Position numbers and translations under genes: made by a program. The notes beneath the pieces were generated by a model. That model was given only the letters and a program-made list of their open reading frames with translations, did no database searches and was not told the origin of the DNA. A DNA stretch of 64,000 bases from DATHKG01 sp035489435 (lineage in GTDB: Bacteria > Bacteroidota > Bacteroidia > Chitinophagales > Chitinophagaceae), in assembly GCA_035489435.1 (NCBI GenBank), contig DATHKG010000165.1. One strand, 5' to 3'. This document shows, one piece after another, positions 45,181 through 55,754 of the stretch. Numbering within the stretch: the stretch's first letter is position 1; every line of letters begins with the position of its first letter.

Positions 45181-48100
45181 TCAGAAGCCGATGTTCAGGC
45201 CTACAGTCACCGATTTCAGCATGGGATATGCGTAGCCCTGTCCACTGCCGTTGGCCAGGTCACCAATCGGGTTTTCCATTACCTCAGGATCAAAGTTGTC
45301 GGTATGCTTGTATAAACCTGAGAAGGTAAACAGGTTTTGGCCGGTGATGTAAACAGATGCCTTTACAAGTGAAATCTTCTGTAATAATCTTGCAGGTAAA
45401 GAGTAATCAATTGTCAGGCTTTTGAGTCGCAGGTAACTTACATCCTGCAGATACCTGGTTTGCGGCGCACCCAAAGATCTGTTGGCGCCTAATGCAGTAT
45501 AACCCCTGTATCTGGGAAAATAAGAATTTGGATTTTCTTCAGACCAGAGATCGTCCATCATTTTCTGTGGCTGATAACCATAAGGGCGGTTATATGGACC
45601 ATAGAACAATCCTGCTTCCGGAGTGAAATACCAGTCTCTTTTGCCTATTCCCTGGAAGAAAGCTGAAATTCCGATGCCATTCCAATTAACCGAAGCATTG
45701 AAGCCATACTGATAGCGGGGTGATGTGTTGCCTATGATTGATCTGTCGCCTGGTTCTGTGAGTGTGTTTTTTCCGGCATTAATTACATTGTCCCCATTCA
45801 AATCTGCGAATTTTAGGTCTCCGGGTAACCAGATATTAGTGTTCGAATTGATAAGAAATTGCTGATTGGCATGTTTATTTATTTCATCCAATGAAGTAAA
45901 TAAACCGAGTGTAGTATAACCCCAGATTTCACCAACTGTCTGCCCGACATAATAAGTTGAAAGCAGATTTGGTGGATTATTGAATTTGGTTATAACAGAT
46001 TTACTGTCCCAGAGTGACCCCGAAAAGCTATATTCAAGTGGCTTGCCGAGGAACTTGAAATTGTCTCTGTAACTTAAAGTAAGTTCCCAGCCTTTTGTGG
46101 TAAGATCAGCAAAATTGCCGGATGGAACAGCTGCCCCAAATACAGCAGGCAAAGGTTGACCAAGGGTAAACATGTCTGTTGTTTTCCGGTCATACCAGTC
46201 AAATGTGACGTTGAGTTTCCTGTTTAACAAACTGATATCTATTCCAAAATCAAGTGTGTTTGAACGTTCCCAGGTAAGTCCGTCAGGAATTACACCTGGC
46301 AGGGAAGTATAGTTTTTTTGAACACCACCGAGTATCACACTGGTTTTACTGATTCCCATTTGCTCCAGGAACCGGTAAGGATTGATGTTTCCATTACCCA
46401 GAGAACCATATGAAGCGCGGATTTTCAAATCATCCAGCCAGGACCGGGTTGGTTCCATGAACTTTTCCTGCGTAACTCTCCAGCCTGCGGAAACCGAAGG
46501 GAAGAAACCATAGCGCTGATCGGCCGGGAATTTTGAAGAACCATCATACCGGCCATTGAACTCAAGCAGGTACTTGTCATTGAACGCATAATTTAGACGA
46601 TAAAATGCACCCAGATATGACCATTCGGTACCACCACCGGTTATGGCATAATTTAATCCATCTGTCAGGTTGAAATCCGGCATTGATGATATAAGAATGC
46701 CATCTCTCTGTGCATCTAAATTAAGTCCGGTGAAAGACTCGATATTGGTTCCAATCAACGCTTTTACATTGTGCTTTCCAAAATCTTTTGTAGCATCCGC
46801 CGTAAAGTTGGAACTGATGTATTTTTCATTATATGTAAGCTCACGAAGAAGGCTGCGGCCAAATCTTGCCGTGAGATCGGGGGCGTTACTGAAGTTAATA
46901 AAATCATTCACCCTTGTTTCACTTTCAAACTGTCTTGCATAGGTGAAATCAGCTTTTAGTGTCAGTAGATTTTGAATAGGTTTTGCGGTTAAGCTGAATG
47001 TGTTCCTGAGATAGGTGTTTTGTTTGTTTGATTCATTATAGCCCTCCTTATAAGATGCGAGGCCAATATAAGCGGCAGAATGAGTATAGGTTCCATCCGG
47101 GTTGTTTACAACGGCCATTGGATAGCCCTGGTGTTCAAAGTTCCTCCAGACGTTGCCGTCGCCATCGGCAAGCATTGGATATTTATAGGTGTAATTGGTA
47201 ATATCAAGATTGTTTTGAAAAGTTAACCAGGAGGTGATTTTAATATCTCCTTTAGCGCGGATATTGTATTTATTAAACCTGTCTGGATTGTCATTGAATA
47301 TACCATCCTGAAAATAATATCGTCCGGAGACATAGTAATTCACTTTGTCTGTTCCGCCTGAAATACTTAGCGATTGTTCCATTGAAGGAATGTTTTTCGC
47401 GTGCACCAGCGCATCCCAGTTGGTGTTGCCGAAGTATTCATATCTTCCTTTTGCAGCGTTGTATTCTACCTGGGGTAGGGATGGATCTTCATTGTGGGCT
47501 TTCAGGGCATCCAGGTATTCCAGCGAAAAAGGGTATATATTATTAACAGAGATCGGATGCGAATTATAATCGTACCAGGCATTAAATGCTTCATCAAAAT
47601 TTTTGCCCCATTCATAACCGTTAGTGACCAGCTTTGGTACAACGGTGCGCTGGTTTATTGAATAGCTGCCGCTATAATCGACACGTATCTTGCCTTTTTT
47701 TGCACTCTTTGTTGTTATCAGAACAACGCCGAATGCGGCCCGGGATCCATAAACTGCGGCTGAAGAAGCATCTTTCAAAACAGAAACGCTTTCAACATCG
47801 TTTGGATTAACCAGGTTTGGATCGCCTTCAATACCATCGATTAATACCAGTGCACTACCGCCACTTCCTATTGAAGTGATTCCGCGAATATTGTAAGTGG
47901 CGCCACGTGTGGGACTTCCATCTACCATTTTAAGGTTAAGATTCGGAAGTGCACCCTGTAACATCCTGGTCAGGTTCGGGGCAGGCCGGTTTTCCAGTAC
48001 TTCCGCCGTTACCTGTGAAACCGCGCCTGTAAGATTCAATTTTTTCTGGGTACCATATCCAACAACAACCACTTCATTCATGTTTGTGTTGGAGGAGCTA

Positions 48101-48459
48101 AGCATCACAACAATTGTTTCCTCTTTGCCAGACTTTACCTTCACCGCTTGTTTCAATGAAGTGTAATTAATGTGACTAATTGCCAGGACATAGTTTCCTG
48201 GTTCTATGGAAATAGTGAATTTTCCCGCGGTATCTGTAATAGAGAACTTATTGGCACCTTCAACTACAACGTTGGCGCCAGCAACAGGTAGTCCGTTTTC
48301 ATCTTGAACGATCCCTTCAACAATGCCTTCAGCAATATAATAAGCAGGCGCGTCATCGTCTTTGGCAAAAGCTGGTTCAGATTGCATCAGGTTTATTGCC
48401 ATCGTTAGGATTAGGCATAGAAATCTTGCATTCCTTTTTAAGAGGGATGTTCGGTTCAT
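45181..48459 (-). CDS. SusC/RagA-family TonB-linked outer-membrane transporter
   Basis: This is a 1092-residue protein. The signal peptide covers residues 1-32. A carboxypeptidase-regulatory-like domain spans ~43-125 (VEGIVQDENGLPVAGANVVV). The TonB/plug region starts with EVVVVGYGTQKKLNLTGAVS and contains the SusC-signature NIRGITSIGSGGSALVLIDG and DVESVSVLKDASSAAVYGSR. The remainder is a 22-strand-type barrel ending SVTVGLNIGF. It imports a ligand captured by the adjacent SusD. No glycoside hydrolase follows; instead a phosphoesterase gene does, which suggests a phosphorylated substrate (inference). Confidence 0.95.
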   Translation of the reverse strand: MNRTSLLKRNARFLCLILTMAINLMQSEPAFAKDDDAPAYYIAEGIVEGIVQDENGLPVAGANVVVEGANKFSITDTAGKFTISIEPGNYVLAISHINYTSLKQAVKVKSGKEETIVVMLSSSNTNMNEVVVVGYGTQKKLNLTGAVSQVTAEVLENRPAPNLTRMLQGALPNLNLKMVDGSPTRGATYNIRGITSIGSGGSALVLIDGIEGDPNLVNPNDVESVSVLKDASSAAVYGSRAAFGVVLITTKSAKKGKIRVDYSGSYSINQRTVVPKLVTNGYEWGKNFDEAFNAWYDYNSHPISVNNIYPFSLEYLDALKAHNEDPSLPQVEYNAAKGRYEYFGNTNWDALVHAKNIPSMEQSLSISGGTDKVNYYVSGRYYFQDGIFNDNPDRFNKYNIRAKGDIKITSWLTFQNNLDITNYTYKYPMLADGDGNVWRNFEHQGYPMAVVNNPDGTYTHSAAYIGLASYKEGYNESNKQNTYLRNTFSLTAKPIQNLLTLKADFTYARQFESETRVNDFINFSNAPDLTARFGRSLLRELTYNEKYISSNFTADATKDFGKHNVKALIGTNIESFTGLNLDAQRDGILISSMPDFNLTDGLNYAITGGGTEWSYLGAFYRLNYAFNDKYLLEFNGRYDGSSKFPADQRYGFFPSVSAGWRVTQEKFMEPTRSWLDDLKIRASYGSLGNGNINPYRFLEQMGISKTSVILGGVQKNYTSLPGVIPDGLTWERSNTLDFGIDISLLNRKLNVTFDWYDRKTTDMFTLGQPLPAVFGAAVPSGNFADLTTKGWELTLSYRDNFKFLGKPLEYSFSGSLWDSKSVITKFNNPPNLLSTYYVGQTVGEIWGYTTLGLFTSLDEINKHANQQFLINSNTNIWLPGDLKFADLNGDNVINAGKNTLTEPGDRSIIGNTSPRYQYGFNASVNWNGIGISAFFQGIGKRDWYFTPEAGLFYGPYNRPYGYQPQKMMDDLWSEENPNSYFPRYRGYTALGANRSLGAPQTRYLQDVSYLRLKSLTIDYSLPARLLQKISLVKASVYITGQNLFTFSGLYKHTDNFDPEVMENPIGDLANGSGQGYAYPMLKSVTVGLNIGF

Positions 48460-48774
48460 AACAGTAACTTATGTTTTAGATTAGATTTGAGTTAAGCAAT
48501 GTTTCCCGGAAAACTTTCGCAATGTATTAACATTAAGCAGACTTGAACTACGATTGAGAAGAACAAATTGTTAAGTCTAAGCGTTTAGCCATCAACATTT
48601 AATAATTATGTTTTATGGTATTTTAACATGTGCATTTCGTTTCACAGGTCACTGTGAGTTCAACTCAAACGAAAACATCCCAATTCATCTGACAGGAAAA
48701 ACGTTCTGTACGGGTTGCCTGTTATTATCATGATTACGGGTCATAGCTTCGGTTAACAAATTTAAACCCTTATC
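48460..48774. other. Divergent intergenic region between SusC and a ZU5-type lipoprotein
   Basis: This 315-bp AT-rich space must hold the promoters for both divergent genes. I see no convincing -33/-7 pair in either direction and no RNA structure or small gene. Confidence 0.4.
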
Positions 48775-50544
48775 ATGATTAATAAGCTTTGTCTAACGTG
48801 CATGATCATACTCTGCTCGTTAATATTTAATTCCTGCAGTAAGACTAATGATGTCGTTAATACTCCGCCAGTCGATGAAAATACAATACCTCCGGTTGAT
48901 GAAAATGCGGCAACTCCTGTAGGATCACCTGTCGGTGCTGTTACGCGTAAAACAATTGATGCTAAAGGTGGTCAGTTAAGTAGTACTGATGGAAGAATCC
49001 AGGTGATCATTCCTGTCGGTGCGCTGGATATCGCTAAAGATTTCAGCATCCAGCCGATAACAAATGAGCTTCCAGGCGGTGTTGGCGATGCATACAGACT
49101 TTTTCCCCATGGTGAACAATTTAAGAAAGCTGTAACGATCGTTTTTAATTATAAAAAAGAAGACCTGGCCACTACATTGCCTGAATTTTTAGACATAGCT
49201 AACCAGGAGGCAGATGGAAGCTGGCTCGCAATTACTAATTCCACTGTTGATAAAACCAATCGCAAAATATCGGTATCCACTACCCATTTCAGCGATTGGG
49301 GATATTTTAAAAGCCTCAACCTGACACCGGAGGAAGCCACAGTAGAATTGGGTGGAGCTGTTGAACTGAAAATAAGTACACGTTTTCCATATATTGATCC
49401 GGACGATGTTCCTGCCGGTCAGCCGTCTGTGAAGATCCTGCGTAATCCCCGTGAACTTCGTGCAGATGAGATTAAGAAATGGACGTATACGGGGAATGGA
49501 ATTCTTATATCAAGAGCTTCACAAGCTTTTTATACTGCACCCGACGAAGAGCCGGATACAAATCCGGAGGTGGTGACTGCAACCATTAATATGCACCGTA
49601 AAGGGCAATTCATGCTGGTGTCAAACATAACTGTATTGGCAGGTCATGGTATCGCTTATCTGCAGGTAGATGAAGATTATAAAAGCCCGCTCAACAAAGG
49701 AAGTTGTATGTTATATATGTATGGGTCTTTTGGAACTGATCCCGGCACTTCAGGGCGATCAGTGAAGATCAACGGAACATCTGTTGAAGCTGACCTCTGG
49801 ACACCTGGCTTCATCCGCTGTAAAATAGATCGTGAGATTTCGGGAGCCATAGAAATTTCTGCAAATAATAAATCTGTTGCGAGATCAGTATTGCGGAAAT
49901 ATACCGGCAATTTCAATTACGAACGTTTCCAGGGAGGAAAAACCAACTCAAGGAGTTCGAATCCATTGAAAGAGACGGTTGAATTCAAGATCGTTTACCG
50001 GGGATTTGGTGCACCATGTCCCTCAAACATTAAGCCCCTTCTGGTTGCCGATCAGATTGGCGCCTTTGGTACAAGAGCTGATTATACATTAGGAGGTGCA
50101 GCATCAGTTACGACTCCGGGTAGTTGTCCTACAACGACAAGCTTAGCATTACCGGCTACCAGTGGCACATTATTGCTGAACACTATTGCCGGCTCACCTG
50201 ACACCCGGCTGCGTTGTTTTGTAAAAGATATACAGGGCGGAATTGAAATTAAAATGGAATTCCGGGTCGTTGATGTATTTACGGGAGTGCGTGTACAAAG
50301 ATCGAATTGTAATAATACAAGCTTAGATACGCCAAAAACCCTTGATGTATCCTTTGAAGGATTCGACAACAAGCCTATCAATCTTGCTTTTGCTGAACCA
50401 GGTATTCTTGTAATCAGGGGTGGCTCCGAACTAAAAAGCGGTGATCTTTCTTCAGATATTTTAATTGAAGCCTGGGATGGAACCGGTAGTCCAAGCCATT
50501 ATCAAACTGATGGTCTGATGCCGGCAACGTTTCGTAAAAAGTAG
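48775..50544 (+). CDS. ZU5/IPT-domain surface lipoprotein
   Basis: This is a 589-residue protein. The lipoprotein signal (MINKLCLTCMIILCSLIFNS, Cys21) is followed by a short Pro/Asn-rich linker with a duplicated PPVDEN motif. Residues ~60-170 look like a ZU5-type domain (KTIDAKGGQLSSTDGRIQV, IIPVGALDIAKDF, STTHFSDWGYFKSL). Residues ~285-370 resemble an IPT/TIG fold (LYMYGSFGTDPGTSGRSVKI). The remaining ~200 residues are beta-rich and unassigned. It is probably an exposed binding or structural protein. It ends 21 bp from the convergent hydrolase gene. Confidence 0.75.
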   Translation: MINKLCLTCMIILCSLIFNSCSKTNDVVNTPPVDENTIPPVDENAATPVGSPVGAVTRKTIDAKGGQLSSTDGRIQVIIPVGALDIAKDFSIQPITNELPGGVGDAYRLFPHGEQFKKAVTIVFNYKKEDLATTLPEFLDIANQEADGSWLAITNSTVDKTNRKISVSTTHFSDWGYFKSLNLTPEEATVELGGAVELKISTRFPYIDPDDVPAGQPSVKILRNPRELRADEIKKWTYTGNGILISRASQAFYTAPDEEPDTNPEVVTATINMHRKGQFMLVSNITVLAGHGIAYLQVDEDYKSPLNKGSCMLYMYGSFGTDPGTSGRSVKINGTSVEADLWTPGFIRCKIDREISGAIEISANNKSVARSVLRKYTGNFNYERFQGGKTNSRSSNPLKETVEFKIVYRGFGAPCPSNIKPLLVADQIGAFGTRADYTLGGAASVTTPGSCPTTTSLALPATSGTLLLNTIAGSPDTRLRCFVKDIQGGIEIKMEFRVVDVFTGVRVQRSNCNNTSLDTPKTLDVSFEGFDNKPINLAFAEPGILVIRGGSELKSGDLSSDILIEAWDGTGSPSHYQTDGLMPATFRKK

Positions 50545-50565
50545 TATTTGATGCCGGCGAAAACT

Positions 50566-52995
50566 TTAATTCTTAAGTTCAACCTGAAACGATGTTCCTT
50601 TCAGAATCACCTGGTCCCTGTTATCCTTTAATTCGGGGTTCACTGCTTTATTATTTATGATCCATTTACTGAATTTTCCTTTTGGCTGCGAAAAGAAAAT
50701 AGTCCATTCTCCCAGGGCCTGGGTTATTTTGAAACTGAGGCCATCAGGCTCACGGTTAAATGCAACCGAAATTATGTTATTTCCTGTTTCAACATTTTCA
50801 ATTTTACCTTGTTTCAACGCAAGTGGTATCAAAGGAAAAAGTTGAATCTCCTTTTTTATTGCCATCGGTTTTATACCAAAAAATTGTTTGATAAGGGGTT
50901 CGCCGAAGGCATAAAGATTCCAGGCCTGGGTCATCATTCCAAAGTCAGGAGATACTTCATAAATCGAACCCGGTAAAGCATAACTGAAAGTGCCAAGCAT
51001 TTTCAACATCAACGCATAAGCTTCATCGGGCCGTCCATAATTGTTCTCTGATACAATTTGTACGCCTGTTGGCAGCGTCATAACAGCCCCTGTATAAGTA
51101 AATGTTCTTTTATTAGCAAGTGCAGCAAATGATCCTGTATCGGTCCCTGCCGATTCATCACGATCTATGCCTGTAACAAACATACCAAACGGATTTGTAA
51201 ATTTTTTTGCTGTTTCAAGAGCAATAATCGCCTTTGCAGAATCGGCTATCCCCATTTCCATCGGTGTGTTCACTACCCAGTTATGATGCATCACAAAACC
51301 CTTCCTGGTATTAGATGGGTAGGATGAAACTTTTTGCCTGGTGGCTTTCAGTTCCGCTACTGCCCAGGGTTTGTTCAATGTGTCTGCCCTTACTATCGCA
51401 TCGTTGACAAGTTGTAATGCCTGTGCCTTTGTACCTATAAAATCTGCAAAAGATCCAAAATCTTCTACCCAGAAATCCCTGTTTATCTTCTCCTTTATCG
51501 TGGTTGCTGTTGCCTGGTATTCCCCGGCAACCTTAGCTTGTCCCATAATTGCAGCCATTTGGGAAGCATCCGCAAAAGCTTTTTGTGTATATGCAGCAAC
51601 ATCGATCATCTCGGAATTCATTCCATGTATCTCCATCATTCCAAAACCGTCGGGCAAGTTGTTGCGGTTTTTATCGTTGTCCTTCAACAACCAGTTGAGA
51701 CCTTTCTGAATATCAGGAAAATGTTTAGCGAGAAAAGCCAGGTCCCCGGTCCAGCAGAATACTTCCCAAACCAGTGATGCAAACTGTGCAGTCTCATTGA
51801 CATTTCCCTTATTATAAACAGCTCCATTGGTTGATACTTCATGAACAATGCGCCCGTTCCCATTTGTTTTTGCGGAGACTTCATGTATAAGGTCTATTGA
51901 ACTATAAACAAGGTCCTTTTGCCCGGTAGCGATCAGCCCTTTCAATGTATAAGCCATATCACCCCCAAACCACCATGGATAATCAGGCAATCCGGCACTG
52001 ATAGCGCGACCGCGTCCAGGAACGTCTATGATCAGCCAGTCGTTGTTGTACTTGATCCATCGGAATGCCGTTTCAAGCTTTTTATCGCTCAGTGTTATTT
52101 TTGACTTGTTGTCAAGATCAAGCACTCGTTTCTTTTTTTCGGCCAGCAATTTTACATGTTGTTTATTCACATCCTTCAATAAACTGATTGCTTTAGCTTC
52201 ACTTTGCATGGAAGCTGCAAAGGTTACCGGAAACAGCAGACTCGCCCCTGGTGCAAGCCGGTAAGAATATGTCGTAATTGTTGTCGAGGTATTGGGTTTT
52301 GTATTGTCAATAACCGGAACAAGTTGGGGAATTCCGGTAACCGTTGATCCATAAACTACAAACCATTTATTGAGCCCGTCCTTTGTTATCCATGTATTTG
52401 TCTGACCATCAAATTTCGATTGATCCTTTCCATCTTTCATCCCGGTTCGTTCACCGAGCCAAACCGGTCTGAGGTTAGTGGTGACTTTGAATTGAAAATT
52501 AAGCTCAACCTGTTGCTTCGATTTATTCTGAAAAGAATATTCAACATATAAGGCTTTTTTTCCATCGGGCACAAACTGGTAACGTTCAACTGAAATCGCA
52601 CCAGCGATTTTATTATAAAGGTGCCTGTTTCCGAAAGGATAATTAATAAATGAATCTGCTTTTATTGGAAGAGCTGAGCCATTTTCGATCAGACAGACTT
52701 CGAACCCATCCAGTAATTTCACCGGGTGGCTCCAGACGCCGCCCATCTCGCCAGTTAAGTGCCAGCCGATAGGTGGAAAACTGCCGTCCTGGTATCCCAC
52801 CATATAAAGTCTGTCACCTGCAGTATTGAAAGGGCTCTGAAGGTATTGTTTGCTTCCACTGATTTGTTCAGTGTTGCGGAATATGGATGCGATAGATCCG
52901 GCTTTGTTTTGCTGGCCATTTAATACTGTGATTCTTAATACCAAAAAAAGCATAAAGAAACAATTGGCCAACAGAACCCGCAAACACTTGCTCAT
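50566..52995 (-). CDS. Secreted six-hairpin glycosidase (amylo-alpha-1,6-glucosidase / debranching-like)
   Basis: I chose the ATG at 52995 (MSKCLRVLLANCFFMLFLVL) because it begins a clear signal peptide; an in-frame ATG 14 codons upstream exists. The protein has 809 residues. The first ~290 residues are a beta-sandwich. The catalytic part is an (alpha/alpha)6 barrel with AGLPDYPWWFGGDMAYTLKG, GRIVHEVSTNGAVYNKGNVN, NLPDGFGMMEIHGMNSEMID and YTQKAFADASQ; the acidic residues in WWFGGD and EIHGMNSE are candidate catalytic or binding groups. This fits GDE_C-like debranching or GH63/GH37-related enzymes; the exact substrate is unclear. It is a stand-alone gene convergent with the ZU5 lipoprotein. 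Confidence 0.75.
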   Translation of the reverse strand: MSKCLRVLLANCFFMLFLVLRITVLNGQQNKAGSIASIFRNTEQISGSKQYLQSPFNTAGDRLYMVGYQDGSFPPIGWHLTGEMGGVWSHPVKLLDGFEVCLIENGSALPIKADSFINYPFGNRHLYNKIAGAISVERYQFVPDGKKALYVEYSFQNKSKQQVELNFQFKVTTNLRPVWLGERTGMKDGKDQSKFDGQTNTWITKDGLNKWFVVYGSTVTGIPQLVPVIDNTKPNTSTTITTYSYRLAPGASLLFPVTFAASMQSEAKAISLLKDVNKQHVKLLAEKKKRVLDLDNKSKITLSDKKLETAFRWIKYNNDWLIIDVPGRGRAISAGLPDYPWWFGGDMAYTLKGLIATGQKDLVYSSIDLIHEVSAKTNGNGRIVHEVSTNGAVYNKGNVNETAQFASLVWEVFCWTGDLAFLAKHFPDIQKGLNWLLKDNDKNRNNLPDGFGMMEIHGMNSEMIDVAAYTQKAFADASQMAAIMGQAKVAGEYQATATTIKEKINRDFWVEDFGSFADFIGTKAQALQLVNDAIVRADTLNKPWAVAELKATRQKVSSYPSNTRKGFVMHHNWVVNTPMEMGIADSAKAIIALETAKKFTNPFGMFVTGIDRDESAGTDTGSFAALANKRTFTYTGAVMTLPTGVQIVSENNYGRPDEAYALMLKMLGTFSYALPGSIYEVSPDFGMMTQAWNLYAFGEPLIKQFFGIKPMAIKKEIQLFPLIPLALKQGKIENVETGNNIISVAFNREPDGLSFKITQALGEWTIFFSQPKGKFSKWIINNKAVNPELKDNRDQVILKGTSFQVELKN

Positions 52996-53220
52996 AAACC
53001 ATTTATTAAAATCATTACCGTCAATTAAAAGTAACAAATCTCATGGCGCAGCCGGATGATTAGTTTATGGTTCAAAAAGTACATTATTATTGGTTTTCAA
53101 ATTTGAACAATCTCTGTTCGCTTACGGACAGTACAAGAAAAGATCTCTTCCAGTTTATATTGATTTTCAATTAGTTATCAATCTGGCCTGGCCATTGATG
53201 TTTAAAGTAAAAGCTACTGC

Positions 53221-55575
53221 ATGCTATTTAACTACCTTACCATTGCCTGGCGCACGATTGTAAAAAATAAAATTTACTCAGGAATTAACGTTTTAGGGCT
53301 TGCCATCGGAATGGCCGGGTTTATATTGATTGGGACCTGGATCTGGAATGAAAAGAGTTTTGATCAGTTTCATGAAAATAAAAATACGCTGTACAAGGTC
53401 TGGAACCGTTCGATGGGGCCAGGCAATGTACAGGCCTGGGATGTGACCGCCGGACCACTAGGTAAATCATTAAAAAATGATTTTGCCGAAATAAAAAATA
53501 CATCCCGCATCTACTGGAGCATGGATCGTCTTTTTAGCTATGGCGACAAAAATTTAAAGGCCAAAGGAAATGATGTTGATAAGCCGTTTCTTCAAATGTT
53601 TAGTTTCCCGCTGCTGAAAGGTGATCCAAACCATGCTCTCGATGATGTAAATAATATTGTAATTACTGAAAACCTGGCTACACGGCTCTTTGGCGATGAA
53701 GACCCCATGAATAAAATGGTCAGGATAGACAACAAGGATCCTTATAAAGTAAGCGGAATTCTCCGGAACCTCCCTTCAAACACAAGCTTCGATTTTGAAT
53801 ACCTCGTTTCATTGGAAAAAGGAGAAAACTACTATGGTAACAGCTGGAATAATAACTCCTATTATACTTATGTACAGTTGGATCCGAACACTTCAATTGA
53901 AGCATTCAACAATAAAATAAAAACTGCGCTACTCCGGTATGCACCGGAATCAGAAACAGAGATCTTCCTGCATCCCTTGACGAAATGGCATCTCTACTCA
54001 AGATTTGAAAACGGCAAAGTTGCGGGTGGACGTATCGAGATAATTTACCTGCTGCTTGTTATCGGGATACTGATACTTGGTATAGCTTGTATTAATTTCA
54101 TGAATCTCAGCACTGCCCAAAGTCAAAATCGCGCAAAAGAAGTGGGGGTTAGAAAGGTAATTGGTGCGGGCAAGGGATCATTGATTCGTCAGTTTCTTAC
54201 TGAATCCATATTGATTTCAATGGTTGCCTGTGTTTTAGCCATTCTTATTGTTGAGTTATGCCTCCCTGCATTTAATAAACTATCCGGCAGGAGTTTATCT
54301 ATCGCTTATGGCCAACCGATTTTCTGGATTTCACTATTTGCATTTATAATATTAACCGGGATGCTTGCGGGGAGCTATCCCGCTTTTTTCTTATCCACCT
54401 TCCGTCCCATCAAGGTTTTAAAGGGAGAGCTTTCAAATATCCAGCGAAGGTTTACACCAAGAAAGATCCTGGTAGTTGTTCAATTTTCAATTGCTATTAT
54501 TCTCATCGTTTCTACCACTATCATCTATAGCCAGATAAAATTTGTACAACAGCGAAATACCGGCTATAATGTTAATAATCTTGCAGAGGTCTCAATCGAA
54601 GGGGATATCAACAAAAATTACCAGGTTATCAAATCGGAATTATTAACTAAAGGCGTAATTACATCTATGTGTAAAACCAGCCTGGGTGTAACTGTGGATG
54701 GATCTACGTCATCGGGTTTGAAATGGACCGGTATGGTTCCGGAACTGGAAGGGATGAATTTTTCGAGGTTTGGAACTACTGGCAATTTCATCAGCACTTT
54801 GGGCCTCAGATTGCTGGAGGGGCGTGACATTGATCAGGAAAATCGTCCTGGTGACAGTCTTGCTCTGATATTAAATACAACAGCGATAAAAACTATGGGT
54901 ATTAAAAACCCGGTTGGAAAAACAATTGAATGGGCAAACAGGAAATATACTATCGTTGGCGTATTTGATGATTTTATTATCGGTTCTCCTTATAGCCGTG
55001 TCAATCCGATGGTGGTGATTGGTACTAATTACTGGACTTATAATACGGTGATGCGGTTCAATTCAAAAAATGACATGTCCCGTAATCTGCAAATCGCAGA
55101 AGCAACTTTCAGAAAATACAATCCTGCTTATCCATTCACCTACCGTTTTGTGGACCAGGAATTCGGTAAAAAATTCAATGACCAGCAACAGACTGGTTCA
55201 TTGTCTGCCCTGTTTTCCGGCTTAACTATTTTCATCTCCTGTATGGGGCTTTTTGGTCTTGCCATGCATACAGCAGGAAATCGTAAAAAAGAAATAGGAA
55301 TCAGGAAAGTACTTGGCGCAAGCGTATTTGGCATCACTAATATGCTCACTAACGAATTTGTGCGGCTGGTGATTATTGCAATAACAATTGCAACTCCGAT
55401 CAGCTGGTACATTATGAATAAATGGCTGCTGGATTTTGAATACCGTATCTCAATCAGCTGGCTGACCTTTGTTTTTGTTGGCTTATCTGCAATATTAATC
55501 GCCATCATAACCATCAGCTTCCAGGCGGTAAAAGCAGCGCTTGCAAATCCTGTTAAAAGCCTTAGAACACAATAG
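53221..55575 (+). CDS. FtsX/MacB-type ABC transporter permease
   Basis: This is a 784-residue protein. The N-terminal helix (LFNYLTIAWRTIVKNKIYSG, INVLGLAIGMAGFILIGTWI) is followed by a MacB-like periplasmic core to ~270. Then come four transmembrane helices (~275-297, 320-353, 363-390, 413-440) with the FtsX signature AQSQNRAKEVGVRKVIGAGK, a second periplasmic domain, and three helices (~663-683, 713-735, 743-770) with NRKKEIGIRKVLGASVFGI. This duplicated arrangement is common in Bacteroidota and serves in export of peptides or lipoproteins or in sensing antibiotics. No ATPase gene is adjacent, so its partner must be elsewhere. Confidence 0.9.
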   Translation: MLFNYLTIAWRTIVKNKIYSGINVLGLAIGMAGFILIGTWIWNEKSFDQFHENKNTLYKVWNRSMGPGNVQAWDVTAGPLGKSLKNDFAEIKNTSRIYWSMDRLFSYGDKNLKAKGNDVDKPFLQMFSFPLLKGDPNHALDDVNNIVITENLATRLFGDEDPMNKMVRIDNKDPYKVSGILRNLPSNTSFDFEYLVSLEKGENYYGNSWNNNSYYTYVQLDPNTSIEAFNNKIKTALLRYAPESETEIFLHPLTKWHLYSRFENGKVAGGRIEIIYLLLVIGILILGIACINFMNLSTAQSQNRAKEVGVRKVIGAGKGSLIRQFLTESILISMVACVLAILIVELCLPAFNKLSGRSLSIAYGQPIFWISLFAFIILTGMLAGSYPAFFLSTFRPIKVLKGELSNIQRRFTPRKILVVVQFSIAIILIVSTTIIYSQIKFVQQRNTGYNVNNLAEVSIEGDINKNYQVIKSELLTKGVITSMCKTSLGVTVDGSTSSGLKWTGMVPELEGMNFSRFGTTGNFISTLGLRLLEGRDIDQENRPGDSLALILNTTAIKTMGIKNPVGKTIEWANRKYTIVGVFDDFIIGSPYSRVNPMVVIGTNYWTYNTVMRFNSKNDMSRNLQIAEATFRKYNPAYPFTYRFVDQEFGKKFNDQQQTGSLSALFSGLTIFISCMGLFGLAMHTAGNRKKEIGIRKVLGASVFGITNMLTNEFVRLVIIAITIATPISWYIMNKWLLDFEYRISISWLTFVFVGLSAILIAIITISFQAVKAALANPVKSLRTQ

Positions 55576-55583
55576 TTTAAAAG

Positions 55584-55661
55584 AATTATGAATTATGAGT
55601 TATGAGTTATGAAATTAGTTATGAAATGATTAATTATGAATTCATAACTCAACTCATAACT
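55584..55661. repeat. AT-rich direct and inverted ATTATGA/AGTTATGA repeats
   Basis: About six units of the form AATTATGA or AGTTATGA are followed by their inverse (TTCATAACTC and ACTCATAAC), which can fold into a long hairpin right after the permease stop. It resembles the repeats at 12966 and 56516 and may be a small mobile or terminator-like intergenic element. Confidence 0.5.
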
Positions 55662-55716
55662 ATACATTTAGATAGCTGTTTTATTTAAAACCAGACTATT
55701 GTTTTAAATTACTGAA

Positions 55717-55739
55717 CTTGCCAGGCAAGCTATTTTTTT
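55717..55739 (+). terminator. Candidate terminator between permease and esterase genes
   Basis: A CTTGC-CAG-GCAAG hairpin (55717-55729) is followed by CTATTTTTTT. The stem is short (5 bp), so efficiency may be partial. The ATG of the esterase is 16 bp beyond the T-tract, so the element could also act as an attenuator. Confidence 0.4.
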
Positions 55740-55754
55740 ATAGCATCCATTTAT

